Made by a program: the position numbers and the translations under genes. Below are positions 1-12,700 of a DNA stretch of 64,000 nucleotides, in pieces; positions within the stretch are counted from its first letter, which is position 1, and the number at the start of each line of letters is the position of its first letter. This DNA comes from Heligmosomoides polygyrus polygyrus. Taxonomy: Eukaryota; Nematoda; Chromadorea; Rhabditida; Heligmosomidae. Below the pieces are notes generated by a model that ran no database searches, was not told the origin of the DNA, and saw only the letters and a list, made by a program, of their open reading frames with translations. Location of the stretch: the NCBI GenBank assembly GCA_947396885.1, contig OX377205.1, positions 58,624,969-58,688,968 of the forward strand, in the 5' to 3' direction.

Positions 1-265
1 ACCGATCAGCGCTCACCCGTATATCGGGATGAGCCGGCCGCTGATATCAGCATGGAACCAGTTAAGCTGATGGTCGTGATAGAAACGATTCAAATCAGGT
101 TTTTTTAGCCTCAAGTGGCTGGTATTGAGGTTGTAAGCTGTTACAACGTTGTTTTGTTGCGATCAAAACTCTAGCGCCAGGCGGGACTCGAACCCGCACC
201 TCCCTCTGACCGGGCGAGAGTACTCTACGTCTTTACCCCACCGACGCCGTTTGATTGAACGCTAT
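1..265 (-). repeat. tRNA-like SINE fragment
   Basis: Positions 174-247 on the minus strand fold as a tRNA-like molecule. The acceptor stem GCGTCGG pairs with CTGGCGC, and the T arm GCGGG-TTCGAGT-CCCGC is perfect (B box). The D and anticodon arms are degenerate. The flanks, 1-85 (CTGATATCAGCATGGAACCA) and GATCAAAACTC before the head, also recur at 11830-12035, so this is a dispersed repeat and not a working tRNA gene. Confidence 0.6.
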
Positions 266-855
266 ATATGCTCTATACTGGAACATAGAGCTGCATATGC
301 CCTCTGTATGCAGCTCTCTATATTCCACATGTATTCCAAGCTAGATGCCTTCGTCAACGCAAAGCTGCCCATATAAGCAGCTGGGGAGAGGGGTGTGGGG
401 AAAAACCTAAAAACAACGACTTGAAACATGATAGCATCCAATAACTTTTGAACCGCTCAGATGTGTCTATACACTGCGAAAGCAGCTGATAGTCAACCGT
501 TTACTCAACGCCTCTCCAGCCCTTCTTACAAGGGAGGTCAATGAACTTCCCGTGGCAATTTTAAAAGTGACCTATATAGGGTTGTAGGGCGTTGTCTGAG
601 AAGCACCGCAGTGGTTTCCAAATTTCCTGCGGACATCTGGGTAGGTCAAAAATTGCAAAAAACCATTTCACTTCAATACGGGCCGATAAAGCAGAACTGA
701 CGCCTGGAACTGCCATGTCGTGGTTAGAATCTATCGTGCAAAAGATTTGGGGCTGGAACAATAGCGGAATTACAGCGATTTCACAATTTGCTTGCTAGCC
801 GTACAGTGACCGAAATGGAACATTGAGGTGCGCCGCTCACCACCCCTGCGGAGCG

Positions 856-930
856 AACGGATGGCCGAGTGGCTGTGGGGGGCGGGCTTGCGGGAAAAGC
901 ATCGGGAGTTCGAATCCGGAAGTGCTGCTC
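856..930 (+). repeat. tRNA-Ser/Leu-like block in left arm
   Basis: A box TGGCCGAGTGGC and B box GAGTTCGAATCC are about 36 bp apart, as in a type II tRNA. The stems are too imperfect for a functional tRNA. Confidence 0.5.
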
Positions 931-1159
931 CTGATTTGCTGGTCTTGTCCCATCAATTTTGTCGATATAAAGTGTATCTCAACCGCGGTAGTGTACCATA
1001 CTGACATTATAACTTTATTTTAACCTCGATATAAACACAAAAATAAACACCCAAAGCAGCAGCGTTCATAATATCTAATTCGATTGGGCATTGAGGAGAA
1101 GCAGGCGAATTTTCTTTGCCTACAAAATAGATAACTTCAGAACTCCAAAGATCGAGGAA

Positions 1160-1245
1160 AAAATATTATTTTTTATTTATTATTATTTATTATTTATTAT
1201 TTATTATATTCTTATTTTAATTAATTAATTAACTATATTTATGTT
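1160..1245. repeat. AT-rich simple repeat (TTTATTA)n
   Basis: Runs of TTATTTATTA followed by TTAATTAATTAA inside the left foldback arm; the mirror tract is at 2285-2355. Confidence 0.8.
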
Positions 1246-1646
1246 TGATTTTTTTTCGACACCTCTTCGACTTTTGGAGAGAAAGTATAACAGTACCCAT
1301 CTTTCTTCTCCATCCTCAACCAACCATATTGCTAATGATTTCACATCCGTTACATAGAGCAACCTCCTCACTACTACAGGAAGGCGTAATACTACTTGCA
1401 TCATCGTCATCGTCCGGCGACCAGTCCACATCCTGCGCTTCGTTCAAGTTAAGCTAACATCACGAACGAGAGAACAGGCGACTTTTCTTCGCAGTTCCTC
1501 GGTAGCATTCAAGGGCCTGTCCCAACTACAAAGTAGATAATATTCTTTATCTTGACCGTCTTCGTTAGGCATTGACAGTGGGTCTGTTAGCACTACTTCA
1601 TGACTCCAAAAGTGGAAGAGAGATAAAAAAGATTTATCTCTATTTT

Positions 1647-1648
1647 TC

Positions 1649-1688
<40 letters not shown>

Positions 1689-1765
1689 TTATGTATTAAT
1701 TACGTATTATAGATTTTTATTTATATTCATATTTTTAATTAATTAATTTATGTATATATTATTTA
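1647..1765. repeat. (TTTA)n microsatellite in foldback centre
   Basis: About ten consecutive TTTA units, then an AT-rich tail to 1765, in the unique centre of the foldback. Confidence 0.85.
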
Positions 1766-2587
1766 TATTTGATCGATTGTGATCGTCCTTTGACACACCA
1801 TACGACACCCCCCCCCGGATTGATATCAATTGTGTAATTCAATGTTTTCTCCGCGCCGAGTTATTGGTTGTCTTGCTAACTGCCTTCCTCCGACTACTCT
1901 GCCCCTATTCGAAGGGAGATCGCCGTAACAGATGCCTTTCAGGGCATAATTCAAAATGCTATGTATGGGGATACTGATTGTGCTGATGAGGAGGAAACAG
2001 TCCGGGTAGTTTTTTTTTTGTTTGATGTTTATTGCATTGACGTTCTCTCGTTCGTGATGTTAGCTTGACTTGAGGGAAGCGCAGGATGTAGACTGGTCGC
2101 CGGACGATGACAATGATATGGGTGGTATTAAGCCTTCCTGTAGTAGTGAGAAGGTTGCTGTATGTGACGACCGTGAAATCACAAGCAATATGGTTGGTTG
2201 AGGATGAAGAAGACAGATTAGTACTGTTATACTTTCTCTCCAAAAATCGAAGAGGGGTCGAAAAAAAATCAAACATAAATATAGTTAATTAATTAATTAA
2301 AATAAGAAGATAAATAATAAATAATAAATAATAATAAATAAATAAAATAATATTTTTTCCTCGATCTTTGGAGCTCTGAAGTTATCTATTTTGTAGGCAA
2401 AGAAAATTCGCCTGCTTCTCCTCAATGCCCAATCGAATTAGGTATTATGAACGCTGCTGCTTTGGGTGTTTATTTTTGTGTTTATATCGAGGTTAAAATA
2501 AAGTTATAATGTTAGTATGGTACACTACCGCGGTTAAGATACACTTTATATCGAAAAAATTGATGGAGGAAGAGCAGCAATTCAGGA

Positions 2588-2660
2588 GCAGCACCTCCGT
2601 ATTCGAACCCCCGACGCTTTTCGCGCAAGCCCGCCCCACACAACCACTCGGCCATCCGGT
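2588..2660 (-). repeat. tRNA-Ser/Leu-like block in right arm
   Basis: Inverted counterpart of 856-930, with A box TGGCCGAGTGG and B box GGTTCGAATAC. It is slightly better preserved than the left one. Confidence 0.5.
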
Positions 2661-3261
2661 CGCTTCGCCGTTGGTGGTGAGCGGCGCACCTCAATGTTCC
2701 ATTTCGGTCACTGTACGGTTAACAAGCAACTTGTGAAATCGCTGCAATTCCGCTATTGTTCCAGCCCCAAACCTCTTGCAGGTTAGATTCTAACCACAGC
2801 ATGGTAGTCCCAGGCGTCAGTTCTGCTTTATCGGCCTGTATTGAAGTGAAATGGTTTTTTGCAAATTTTGACCTACCCAGATGTCCGCAGGAAATTTGGA
2901 AACCACTGCGGTGCTTCTCAGACAACGCTCTACAACCCTATATAGGTCACTTTTAAAATTGCCACGGGAAGTTCATTGACCTCCCTTGTTAGACCTGAGT
3001 TCTGGTCAACCACTGCTAATATCTCCCGGAGCTCTCTCGTCGGCGCAAAAAAAAATTGAATGAACTCGATGTGTACAGTCGATGGAAGATATAGAGAGAG
3101 CTGGCACAAGAACAGATGATGAGCATACTCCATACCATCCTGTTCCAGCAAAGGGCAGGTGCGGCTTAGACCCGATCCTCCGCACAGATAACAATTTTGC
3201 CATTCGAATACAACATTTCTGCAGATTTTGAGCAAAGCTACAAAAGTGTTTGCATTTTTAG

Positions 3262-3640
3262 ATCATCATCATCATTTTCATTAGCGTCTGTCCCGCTTGG
3301 TGGCGGGGTCCGCTCTTCTGGTGTGGTGACGCCAATTCTCCCGATCAAATGCTTGATCAGGGTGCACACCAGCCATCTCTAAGTCCAAGCGCAACGTATC
3401 TAGCCAACGCTGCTTCGGGCGTCCTCTGGGCCGCTTTCCAGGGACCACAAGATTCAGGCCAATCTTACACACGATGTCGTCATTAGTGCGAAGGACGTGG
3501 CCGTACCATCGAAGACGAGCTTCGCGCAGCTTCTCGGATATCGGGCGACACCGAACCTCTGTCGTATGGTGTCGTTACGAACGCGGTCCAAACGCGTAAC
3601 TCTAGCCGTCCACCTTAGCATTTTCATCTCCATTACACTG
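3262..3640 (-). pseudogene. RTE-type LINE 3' end, 5'-truncated
   Basis: On the minus strand the frame reads RLRWYGHVLR-like sequence with a frame break, then PGKRPRGRPKQRWLDTLRLD and ADPATKRDRR with a stop. This is the usual C-terminus of RTE retrotransposon proteins. It ends in a short (ATG)n tail at 3263-3280. It lies in the intron after the last atm-1 exon. Confidence 0.7.
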
Positions 3641-3712
3641 AGGCGGCTTTTTTAGATCAGGAACTCTTAAAAACTTTTAAGACACCTGGTAAACTAAAAG
3701 AGAGAGAGATAC

Positions 3713-3748
3713 CTAACTTCAGAAATTTGTACACATCAATAGACCTCC
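3713..3748 (-). CDS. atm-1: atm-1 exon, last one in the window
   Basis: A 36-bp exon after a 51-nt intron. It reads RSIDVYKFLKL and aligns with human HDMWVFRLCSL. The proposed donor is TTAG|GTATCT. If the donor is ignored the frame runs on to a TGA at 3657-3659. The kinase-domain exons that should follow are not seen between here and position 1. Confidence 0.55.
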
Positions 3749-6700
3749 CTGAGTCACTGGAACCCATCAAATTGAAGTGCCTTCCATAGGTAAACTTACT
3801 GAGAGCATCAAGGCCAGCAACCACAGTGTCGATAGCGCTCGCTACTAAATTTTGCCTAACAGAAGCGACAGCCGCCTTTTCGCACCGTAACTCACAGTCA
3901 ATCCGCCGAGCGACGTGGGATCGAGGCCTGGATTATGGAGGCGAATGAGGAAGGAAGACAGCGTGAAACCGCGCAGCGAACACTCACCCTTGGGATGCAC
4001 CAGTGACAGTCTGCTGCCTTGTCCACTCGCGGATGGCGTCCTCCCTCATCCTGAACGCTCTCGACTCCATGTGCTCCTCGATCCCTGCTAGCTGTCGCGC
4101 CCCCAAGCGATGCAGCAACGTGAAGAACCGAATCCGCGCTTCAGAGCCTACCGCAGAATTTTCCATGTTTTCGAGGCCCTGAAATCCCTTTCCTCCTAGC
4201 AACCCTTTCTCGAATAGGAACGCACGACATTCGAAGTTGGGAAGCACCTGGCGAAGGGAGTTGATTGCTTGGCTCAACTCATTTTTGTGGTCCGCGAGCA
4301 GCTCCGCGAGTAAACACCGGAGTTCGACAGCCAATTCTGCTTCGGCCGACGTGCTAAATAGCGGGGACCATAATGAACAGAAATTTGGGGAAAAGGCCAC
4401 TCACGAAGATTCCAGGAGAGCGCGCAACATGTGTTCTGCGGTGCTTATATCACATTTGCTAATCAGAACACGGCACTTCTCAACTGATGACAAGCTTCCA
4501 GTACACTTCTCCAAGATCGACAAACACGGCTGAAGCAAGCTCTTGACGAAGAAGTGCGAGAACATACGACTTGTCATACGACACTATGGGAGAGGTGCAC
4601 TCAGAAACTCACAGCGAACGCTTTTAGGCCACACAGCTTCGTCAGCAATGAAGTGATGACCAGATGACGGCTGTCAGTACTTTGCAGGGTGAGGTACCCT
4701 GCCTCCGAACGAACAGTCAGGACAGCTAGCAGAGCATGGCGTCCTATTGGCATCGTCTAACACGATAATCATTAATTCGTAATTCGAAGGGAAGCGGTTT
4801 TGTCGCTAACCTCCAGTTCTTTCCCAGTCACACCATTAGTGCTGAGACGAAGCACTTCCAGGTCACGAAACCTAGACATCGCCAACAAACATGGGAGCTC
4901 GCTTTTCGCTGCGGCCTCGCATTCAATTTCTCTGGAAAACCATTGACCACATTGGAACTTCTGCGTCTATGCTTTTAACAAGGCGAAAGCACTAGTGTGC
5001 AGAAAACGGGGTGGAGAAAGCTTGACTAACTCGATGTAGTCGAGAAAGCTGCCCAGAAAGCGTGTGCTTCGGCCACATACGCAAAGAGTGGAAAACAAAC
5101 GCTCTTCGTGAGTTGCAAATCTGGAATGATAACAAAATGCGCACTAATTACGTACAATAGGAACGGAGAAGAAATTCACTCTGTCATTCAATTCGAAGAC
5201 TTTCAAAGTACCACTTCACCTTTTCGGATAGCTGACTTCCGTCCATTTATTAGCGCGTCGAAGTGCTAGCCCGTATCTCATCTGCCTGTTGGGCCCAGTG
5301 TAGTCGAGACCACTGCAAAGAGGGCGATTTTTCAATAGTTTCTCCCAAGATTCTCCACATGGAACCGAAGCACCTAGGGAATGCTTCAAGTGAGGAGAAC
5401 CGGTGGAAGGCTTCATACACGTCCAGCGGCGCGGCGCGGCACCATAGTCCGAATAGATATCGAACGGGCGGCGCCGCGTCGTTTTCATACTCCGCCGCCT
5501 CAAAACACCACATTTGACGGAATTTCGGGTGACGGTATTCGGCGAATGGCGCCGCTGGAGGGAAAGGCGCGGGGCGGCGCGATCAGCTGCGGCAGACTCG
5601 GTGTGGAGTGGGAGATTTCACCATCGAGATGTATCATTTTGCCCGAACTTCGCATAGGGGGGGGGGGGGGGGGGAGTTATTTGGGGTGCTGATTGCGAAT
5701 CTAGCACACATTTACGCTTACGCTGGAGTTTGGGCGAAATCGGTAACCATGACCTTAGTCACCCGTACCTTGCGTAACCTAGGAAGTGAATGGAGATCTG
5801 TAGACATTCCCGAAGTTTCACCCACAAGGCTAAAGATATGTTTAGTGCACAATGAGAGAGAATCTGAGTGATTCTCGACAATGAGTACCTTTCAACAGTT
5901 TTACTTTTGAACCCAATAAAGGCTGCAGAATAAAGTGTCGTTTAGTGCCGTTTGCATTGCAGGGGATTCGACTAAATACCACATTTACCAGTTTCAAGTT
6001 ATATTGAACGGACGACTTCGACATCAGCCTTAAGAGAGGATTTGTCGCTCTCCACAGAAATCCTACCACCAACAGCGGCGTTGCCGCAGAACTCTGTGGG
6101 GGCCTTAAGGCCTATGTTATACTTCGGCAACGCGTCGCCGACGCTGCGACCCGTCACTGACAGCCCGTGACCGACGTCGCCAGCGCTGACGTCACCACCG
6201 ACGTCGGCGACGTCGTCAACAGATTCTGTGGAGGCGTCGAGGACGTCGTTGACAAGAGAGCATAGGAGCGCGTTTTCAATGTCACTGTCAAGTTCTAAAC
6301 ATCAATAAAAGTACATCATAGGTTAATGTGACCAAGTAGCAACAAGATTGTAAGCATTCAGACCATGCACAATCAAACAAATCTGAAATGCAAGGTTTCA
6401 GACGGGGCTATTTACAGGTTACATAAATCTCGTTAACTGTGCTTTCATATGAGTGTCAAACATCTTCAAAGGTTGCACTAGCAGCAATGTTAGAACTATT
6501 CAAACAGCTCCTGTACTTTTTTGAGATACCCTGTATTTTTCGCAAGGCATAGTGTGTTTTTAGGTTTTAAGCTTTAAAAGAAGCACAAATCAATCGATAC
6601 GGTCACTTTGTAAAGAGATTATAACAAGTATTCAAGCGAAGCACTATCAATAGATTGTAAAATGCAAAATAACAGAAGAGTGCATGGCGCAGTCTATCCC

Positions 6701-9700
6701 GATCATACGTCAAAAAACTCCTATCTTCTTAAGCTTTTATATGAGCCTTTAACATTTCAGTACCATTTCGTGACCAAAGTTATCACCTTTCTAACAGTGT
6801 TTACATTTCTTGAGACACCATGTATTATTAGAATTAGACAGTATAAAAAAAGACTCACGCCATCTATTAGGTAGAGATACGTATATTTGTAGGCCTTTGT
6901 TGAAACTCTGTTATCTGTCTCAATTTCGTTGCTTGTTGAAGAACACGCCAAAGAAACTTTTTGCATATTTTTCTGTAAGCCTTAAAGAACACTTTCACTT
7001 TTTTGTTGGCATAGAACTGCTGCATATTAAAGACACAAGAATCCTGTGAAGCTCACATCTTACTAACCTTAAATGAGCGTTAAGTGTAAAAAAGGCACCA
7101 TTTGTGCCCGCAAGACGGGCGTTTTTGCACTTTCGATTTCGTAATTCGAGGTCCGCCGAGGATGTTGACAGACCGAAGAACCCACCCACAAACAAGATAC
7201 TCCTCGGAGCGCATTTTCTCCCACCTTTGGATGAGGTCAGCGACGGCCCGTCGCCGTGCACAGCACGGCGACCGACCCACGGACGCCCGTCGTCGACCCG
7301 TCTGTGGCAACCAGCGTCGCCGACGTCGGCGATGGAAGTACAACACCCCTGCTGAGCTCTCGACGACGACGCCGGCGACCCTGTGTTGGGCGGGCTGTTA
7401 CGCAGTGCGTAGCAGCCCGCCCAACACAGCGTCGGCGACGTCGGTGACGCCGGTGACAAAGTATAACATAGGCCTAATTGACGCGCCGCGCCGCGGCGGG
7501 AGTATAAAAGGCGCCTTAGGCCTTGTTTAGTGTGCGCGCGAAGCGCGACGCGATGTCATGTGTAGTCGCCGAATTGATCAGTCACGTCGCTCGATCAATT
7601 TGGCCACTACACATGCATCGCGTCGCGCGTCGCGCACACACTTAACGACCCCTTAAGCATTTCTTCGAGGCGCTGTCACAACTTCTGGATTGTTCGCCTG
7701 TGGCGTCGCACGATTCAATCGCTGCGCATGACGACGCCTTTTGACGACTACAATGAGGGCCAGTAATGGAGCTGCCCAATCTACTGACCTTTTTAGTAGG
7801 ATTGTCTGCACCAGTTCCTTTATTTCGAACACCTTCACGTAGACTCACCAAAACCAATAAGCATCAATGAGGTCTTGGGCGGATGCTGCACCGTTGGATA
7901 TCACGTCTAGCCAGTCATGTCGACCCTTAGAAAACAGTAGACGTACGCTGTCATGATCCTAAGGAAAATGGAGTTATTCCAAGGTGCAGAAGAGAAGATA
8001 ATCGCGTCACAACCTGTGATCCCGTGGATAGCGTTCGAAGCGCGGCGGTGGAGCCAAGAGCCATATAAACATCCCTCAAAACTTCTACAAGCCGTTTATT
8101 TGTCGCTCTTGCGCCATCGAAGGCAGCCGTCGACCGGACGCCATCTCTTGACGTCAATCGGAAATGGATACAGTGAGAACGAGAATTAAGCAAGCCGCTC
8201 CAGCCTAAGGTAGTAAATCAAACCCACATGTCGTGTAGCACATTGGCGACAGCAAACGCGTATTCAGGAAGGTTGGCTATTAGGCAACACTTGATTAGAT
8301 CAAACATCCCGTCCATACACATCTGGTTACCCACGTCCAATTGAGACAGTCGGTGCAGTCCGACTCCGTCGACGCACTCCGCTAAGCAGCGCGCCATTCG
8401 CCATTGAGAGGAATCGCCGACGCCAGCTGGAGGTAGGGCCACTTTGCAGTGCCAGGCACAGCAGCACAAATGCAGAACGAACTGACCCTGCCCCGAATGG
8501 GCAACATTGCTGGCATAGGCTAGCAGTATGCGCGTGACTGATTCGCCACTGGAGGAGTCCATCGTCGGCAGATAGGGGGCCAGAATTTGACACAGCTTGG
8601 GCTGAAAGGAATTGTGCACGAGATTCGCTTCGAAAGGTTTTGCAAAAAGGGGCAAGCCGGAATCACAGTGAAACCAGCTTCAAGACAAACCAACGGCGGT
8701 GTCCCTCTTTGCGAGACTTGTAAGAAAACCTGCGGTAGAATTTGGAACGGTAGGGAGCAAGTGTTGGAAGTGCGCACAGCTTGAATAACTCGCTGCTTTC
8801 TACAAAATTGGAGGCGCAGGTTGGCGTTGATCTCATATTTCTCAAACCCTCAATATAATAGGTTGATGGGAAGTCTTGATAGAGTTTACTTCAGAATTCC
8901 AGAACTTCTGACTTTCAACTGATACTCATGATCCACCAAGTAATGGTCGTAGAACATTCACAAGCTTCTCCGCAAAACGTATTAGGTTGGTGCATAAGTT
9001 CTCGGACATTTGATCCCTCTTGAATTGAAAGCACATTTTCCCGCCAAATTTCTCACATGTATCAACTCGTAAATGATCGATCGATATAGAAAGGAAAGGG
9101 CTATAAAACCGTTCCTAACATTTACTTCTGCGTTGTTAACGTCAGCTATTATGGCTAAGCAATTCATCCCAACTGAGACGCATATTCGGCACGTCATGTT
9201 ATTCCTGCATCAATCTGGCCTCAATGCCAACGAATCGTATCGTCGCCTGAAGGATGTTTACAACGAGAGTGCTCCTGCTCGAAGTACTGTGTACCAGTGG
9301 TTCTCGAAGTTTGCAGTTGGTGAATTTTCCGTTGAAGATAATGAACGAGAAGGGCGCCCGATGACACTGGATTTGGATGGCCTCCGAAGTAGAATGGAAG
9401 CGGACCCATACCAAACCACTCGCGAACTATAAAGCACTCTTGGTGATAGTCACTCATCAGTCGTTCGAGGATTGAAGTCGATTGGCAAGGTGCAAAAATT
9501 GGGTCGCTGGGTACCTCCCGACTTGACACAACATGACATGGATCGCAGAGCCGATGTCGCTCTGTCTCTCCTTAGGCCTATGTTATACTTCCGCGACGCG
9601 TCGCCGACGCTGCGACCCGTCGTCAACAGATTCTGTGGCGGCGACGTTGACAGGAGAGCATCGGAGCACATTTTTAGCATAGGAGCGGGTTTTCAGTGTT

Positions 9701-12700
9701 ATCATTTGGTAACCAGTCTGTCCATAGAAAGGCTAAGTGATCATATCTGCCTCGAATTTGCATACATTTCGAGCTTTTCGCTTTTTCTTAATTCTTCTTG
9801 ATGATGATTTTTTTCTGGAGACTTGATGATGATTTTTTGTTCTGTATGTATGGCAGTCTGCTCAACCATTGTTAATCTGCCGAATTTTCTCTTACTAACC
9901 AAATTTAGCTTTTAGAAGGTGTTCAAAGGATTCACTAGCAGCAATGTTAGAACCATTCAAAAGTACCTGTATTCTTATGATACCCTGTACTTTTCGCAAG
10001 GCATAGTGTGTTTTTAGGTTTTAAGCTTTAAAAGAAGCACAAATCAATCGATACGGTCACTTTGTAAAGAGATTATAACAAGTATTCAAGCGAAACACTA
10101 TCAATAGATTGTAAAGTGCAAAATAACAGACGAGTGCATGGCGCATTCTATCCCGATCATACGTCAAAAAAGCATCGGTTTAGCAAAGACCTTTTTCGTT
10201 AAATCGTATTTAAATTAAATTTACGCGGAATTCTCGAAGTTCAAAGGAAAATTTAACTCCTAACTAGTAAGAATTCTACCTCGAAAAAGCTCTTCGCAGA
10301 GGTTTGCATTACCATTTGAGAAAGAGAGGAAACACTACTTATTTTCTAGACAGTTCTATTTAGTATTACTTGCTCTACAAGGAAGCAAATAGGCCTAGAA
10401 AATGCGAACGGAAGGACTGAGAAGGACACAAAAAGGAAGAAAAGTGACAAATTGAAGGAGAGCTAAGGTTTAGGGTCCCACTCCCTCCCAAACACTCAGT
10501 GTTCTAATGAATTGTGCTTCTTGTGTTCGCAAGACGGTGTCATTTGCACTTCTCGATTTCTTAATTCGAAGTACGGTGGTGATGATGGCAGTTCTGGGAA
10601 CGAAGAACCAACCCACAATCATAACACTCCATCGGAGCGCATTTTCTGCCACCCTTGGATGACGTCGGCGACGTCGGTGACAGCGCGGAAGTAAAACACC
10701 CCTTGCGGAGCTCTCGGCGACGCCGCCGGCTACGTTGTGATCTGACGCACTGCGTAGCAGCCCCTAAGCATAGCGTCGCCGACGTCGGCGACGCGTCGCC
10801 GAAGTGTAGCATAGGCCTTAGGCGCCTTTTATACTTGTGCCGCAGCGCGGCGCGGCGTGATGGTCGGCATGGCTATCGATTTTTCGCGCCGCGAGGCGGC
10901 GCCGCCTCGCTTTTATACTCCGCCGCTGCAAAACACAACACTTGACGGAATTTTGGGTTACGGTATTCGGCGAATCGCGCCGCTAAGGGGAAGGGCGCGG
11001 CGCGGCGCGATCAGCCGCGGCAGACTCGGCGTGGGGTGGGAGATTTCACCTCTTCGACCAAACTTCTATTGGGAAGGAGGGGGGGGGGGGGCGGTTTAGG
11101 CTACTGGTCACGAATCTGACATCGTTTTTTGAAGTTAGGCGATTACGGTAGGTTCGGTTGATTAGGGAGTTTGGGCGAAATCGGTAACCATGACCTTAGC
11201 CCGTACCTTCTGTAACCTAAGAACAGAATAGAGATCTGTGAACATTCACGAAGCTTCATATATCACGCTAAAGATATGCTTAGTGCACAGTGGCCCTAGA
11301 ATGGCCATATGAGCAAGAATTTTGAGTGATTCTTGACGATGGGTACGTTCCAGCAGTTTTACTTTTAGACCCGCACATGTCGCAAAATAAGGAGTGGTTT
11401 AGTGCCGTTTGCATTGCAGGGGATTCGACTCAATGCCACACTCACCAGTTTCAACCGTAGGTTGAGCGAGCAACTTCGACTCCAGGCTTAAGAGAGGATT
11501 CGTCGCTCCCCACAGGAATCCCAAACATTGACAAGATGCATTGCGCTGATCAGCCAAAAAATCCTTTCTGTTTTGGTCCCTCAATGACTCGTGGACCGTT
11601 TCCGGAGCACGGGCCGTAGTGCGCAGATGCTCGTGACCGCGCGTCGCTGACGCTCCCCTTTCTAACTGCAATCGCGCAGCGGCGCGTCAAAATCGGGGCG
11701 CGGCGCGACTGGCCGCGCCGCACCGCGGTGGGAGTATAAAAGGCGCCTTACCCTCAGATGTACCCTCGGATGGCTGGACAATCTTGTCACCGGGGATGAG
11801 AAGTGAATACTCTACTCTAATTGTTGTTACAAGATGTTTTGTTACGATCAAAACTCTTGCGCCAGGCGGGACTCGAACCCGCATCTTCTGCTTTCCGGGC
11901 AACGATGTTCGCCTTACACCACCGGCGCTGCTTGACCGCACGTAACATCCGCGATATCCTCGAGGCCTGCCAGCACCCATCCGTGATACGGGATGGGCCG
12001 GTCGCTGATATCAGCATGGAGCCGGTTAAGCTGAAGACCTTACTAGTAACAATGCTTTACCACATTTGCTTAAGCCTTGAGCGGCTGGTAGAGAGGCTAT
12101 ATGTTGTTATACTACTCTACCCTAATTATCACTGGCGTGCACAGTGGGTTGACGGAACCGGAGATGCAGAGGACGTTCCGAAATCCGACGTTCACGTGAA
12201 AAAGGTGATGCTATGCATTTGGTGGAGCGTTCTTGGCGTAGAATACTGGGAGCTGCTGGACGAAGGGATAACAGTGACGGCAGAGGTTTACGTCAACCAA
12301 CTGAGGAAGTTGAGGGCCCACCTTCAAACCACACGAGGAGAGCAAGTGAAGATGTATTTTCAGCACGTAAACGCTAGACCGCATATTGCTAGAGCGATGG
12401 CGGCTGAGTTGGCGGACTACGGATGGACCGTTCTTCCACATCCATCTCACTCACCAGATCTCGCTCCTTCTGATTATCATTTGTTTTCAAGCCTTCAACG
12501 TTATTTGGACGGCCCGCAATTTAGGAACCGAGAGGACGTCAAGGAGGCACTGCTCACATTTTTCGAATCACAACAGGCCACGTTTTGGAGAAAAGGCATC
12601 CATGACTTACCAGCACGTTGGCGAAAGACAATTGATGTAAAGTGTGGTTACTTCAAATGATTTGATATTGTTGTTCGCACGTTGTGATGAAAAATATTTC

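Larger units (their letters stand above)
528..2989. mobile_element. 2.46 kb foldback element with about 950-bp inverted arms
   Basis: Left arm 528-1477 and right arm 2042-2989 are inverted copies starting CAAGGGAGGTCAATGAAC, around a unique 564-bp centre. A single-arm copy lies at 34391-34890. No transposase is visible. Each arm carries a tRNA-like block (856-930 plus strand; 2588-2660 minus strand) with A box TGGCCGAGTGG and B box GTTCGAAT, both pointing inward, plus an ATTT/AATT-rich tract. Confidence 0.8.

Noticed and set aside
174..247. Functional tRNA gene
   Set aside because: The T arm and acceptor stem are good, but the D and anticodon arms are poor and the flanks are repeated at 11.8-12.0 kb, so it is SINE sequence.
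11859..11928. Functional tRNA-Ser(GGA)
   Set aside because: Position 33 is C, the anticodon stem has only four pairs, there is no long variable arm as tRNA-Ser requires, and it sits in a SINE body.
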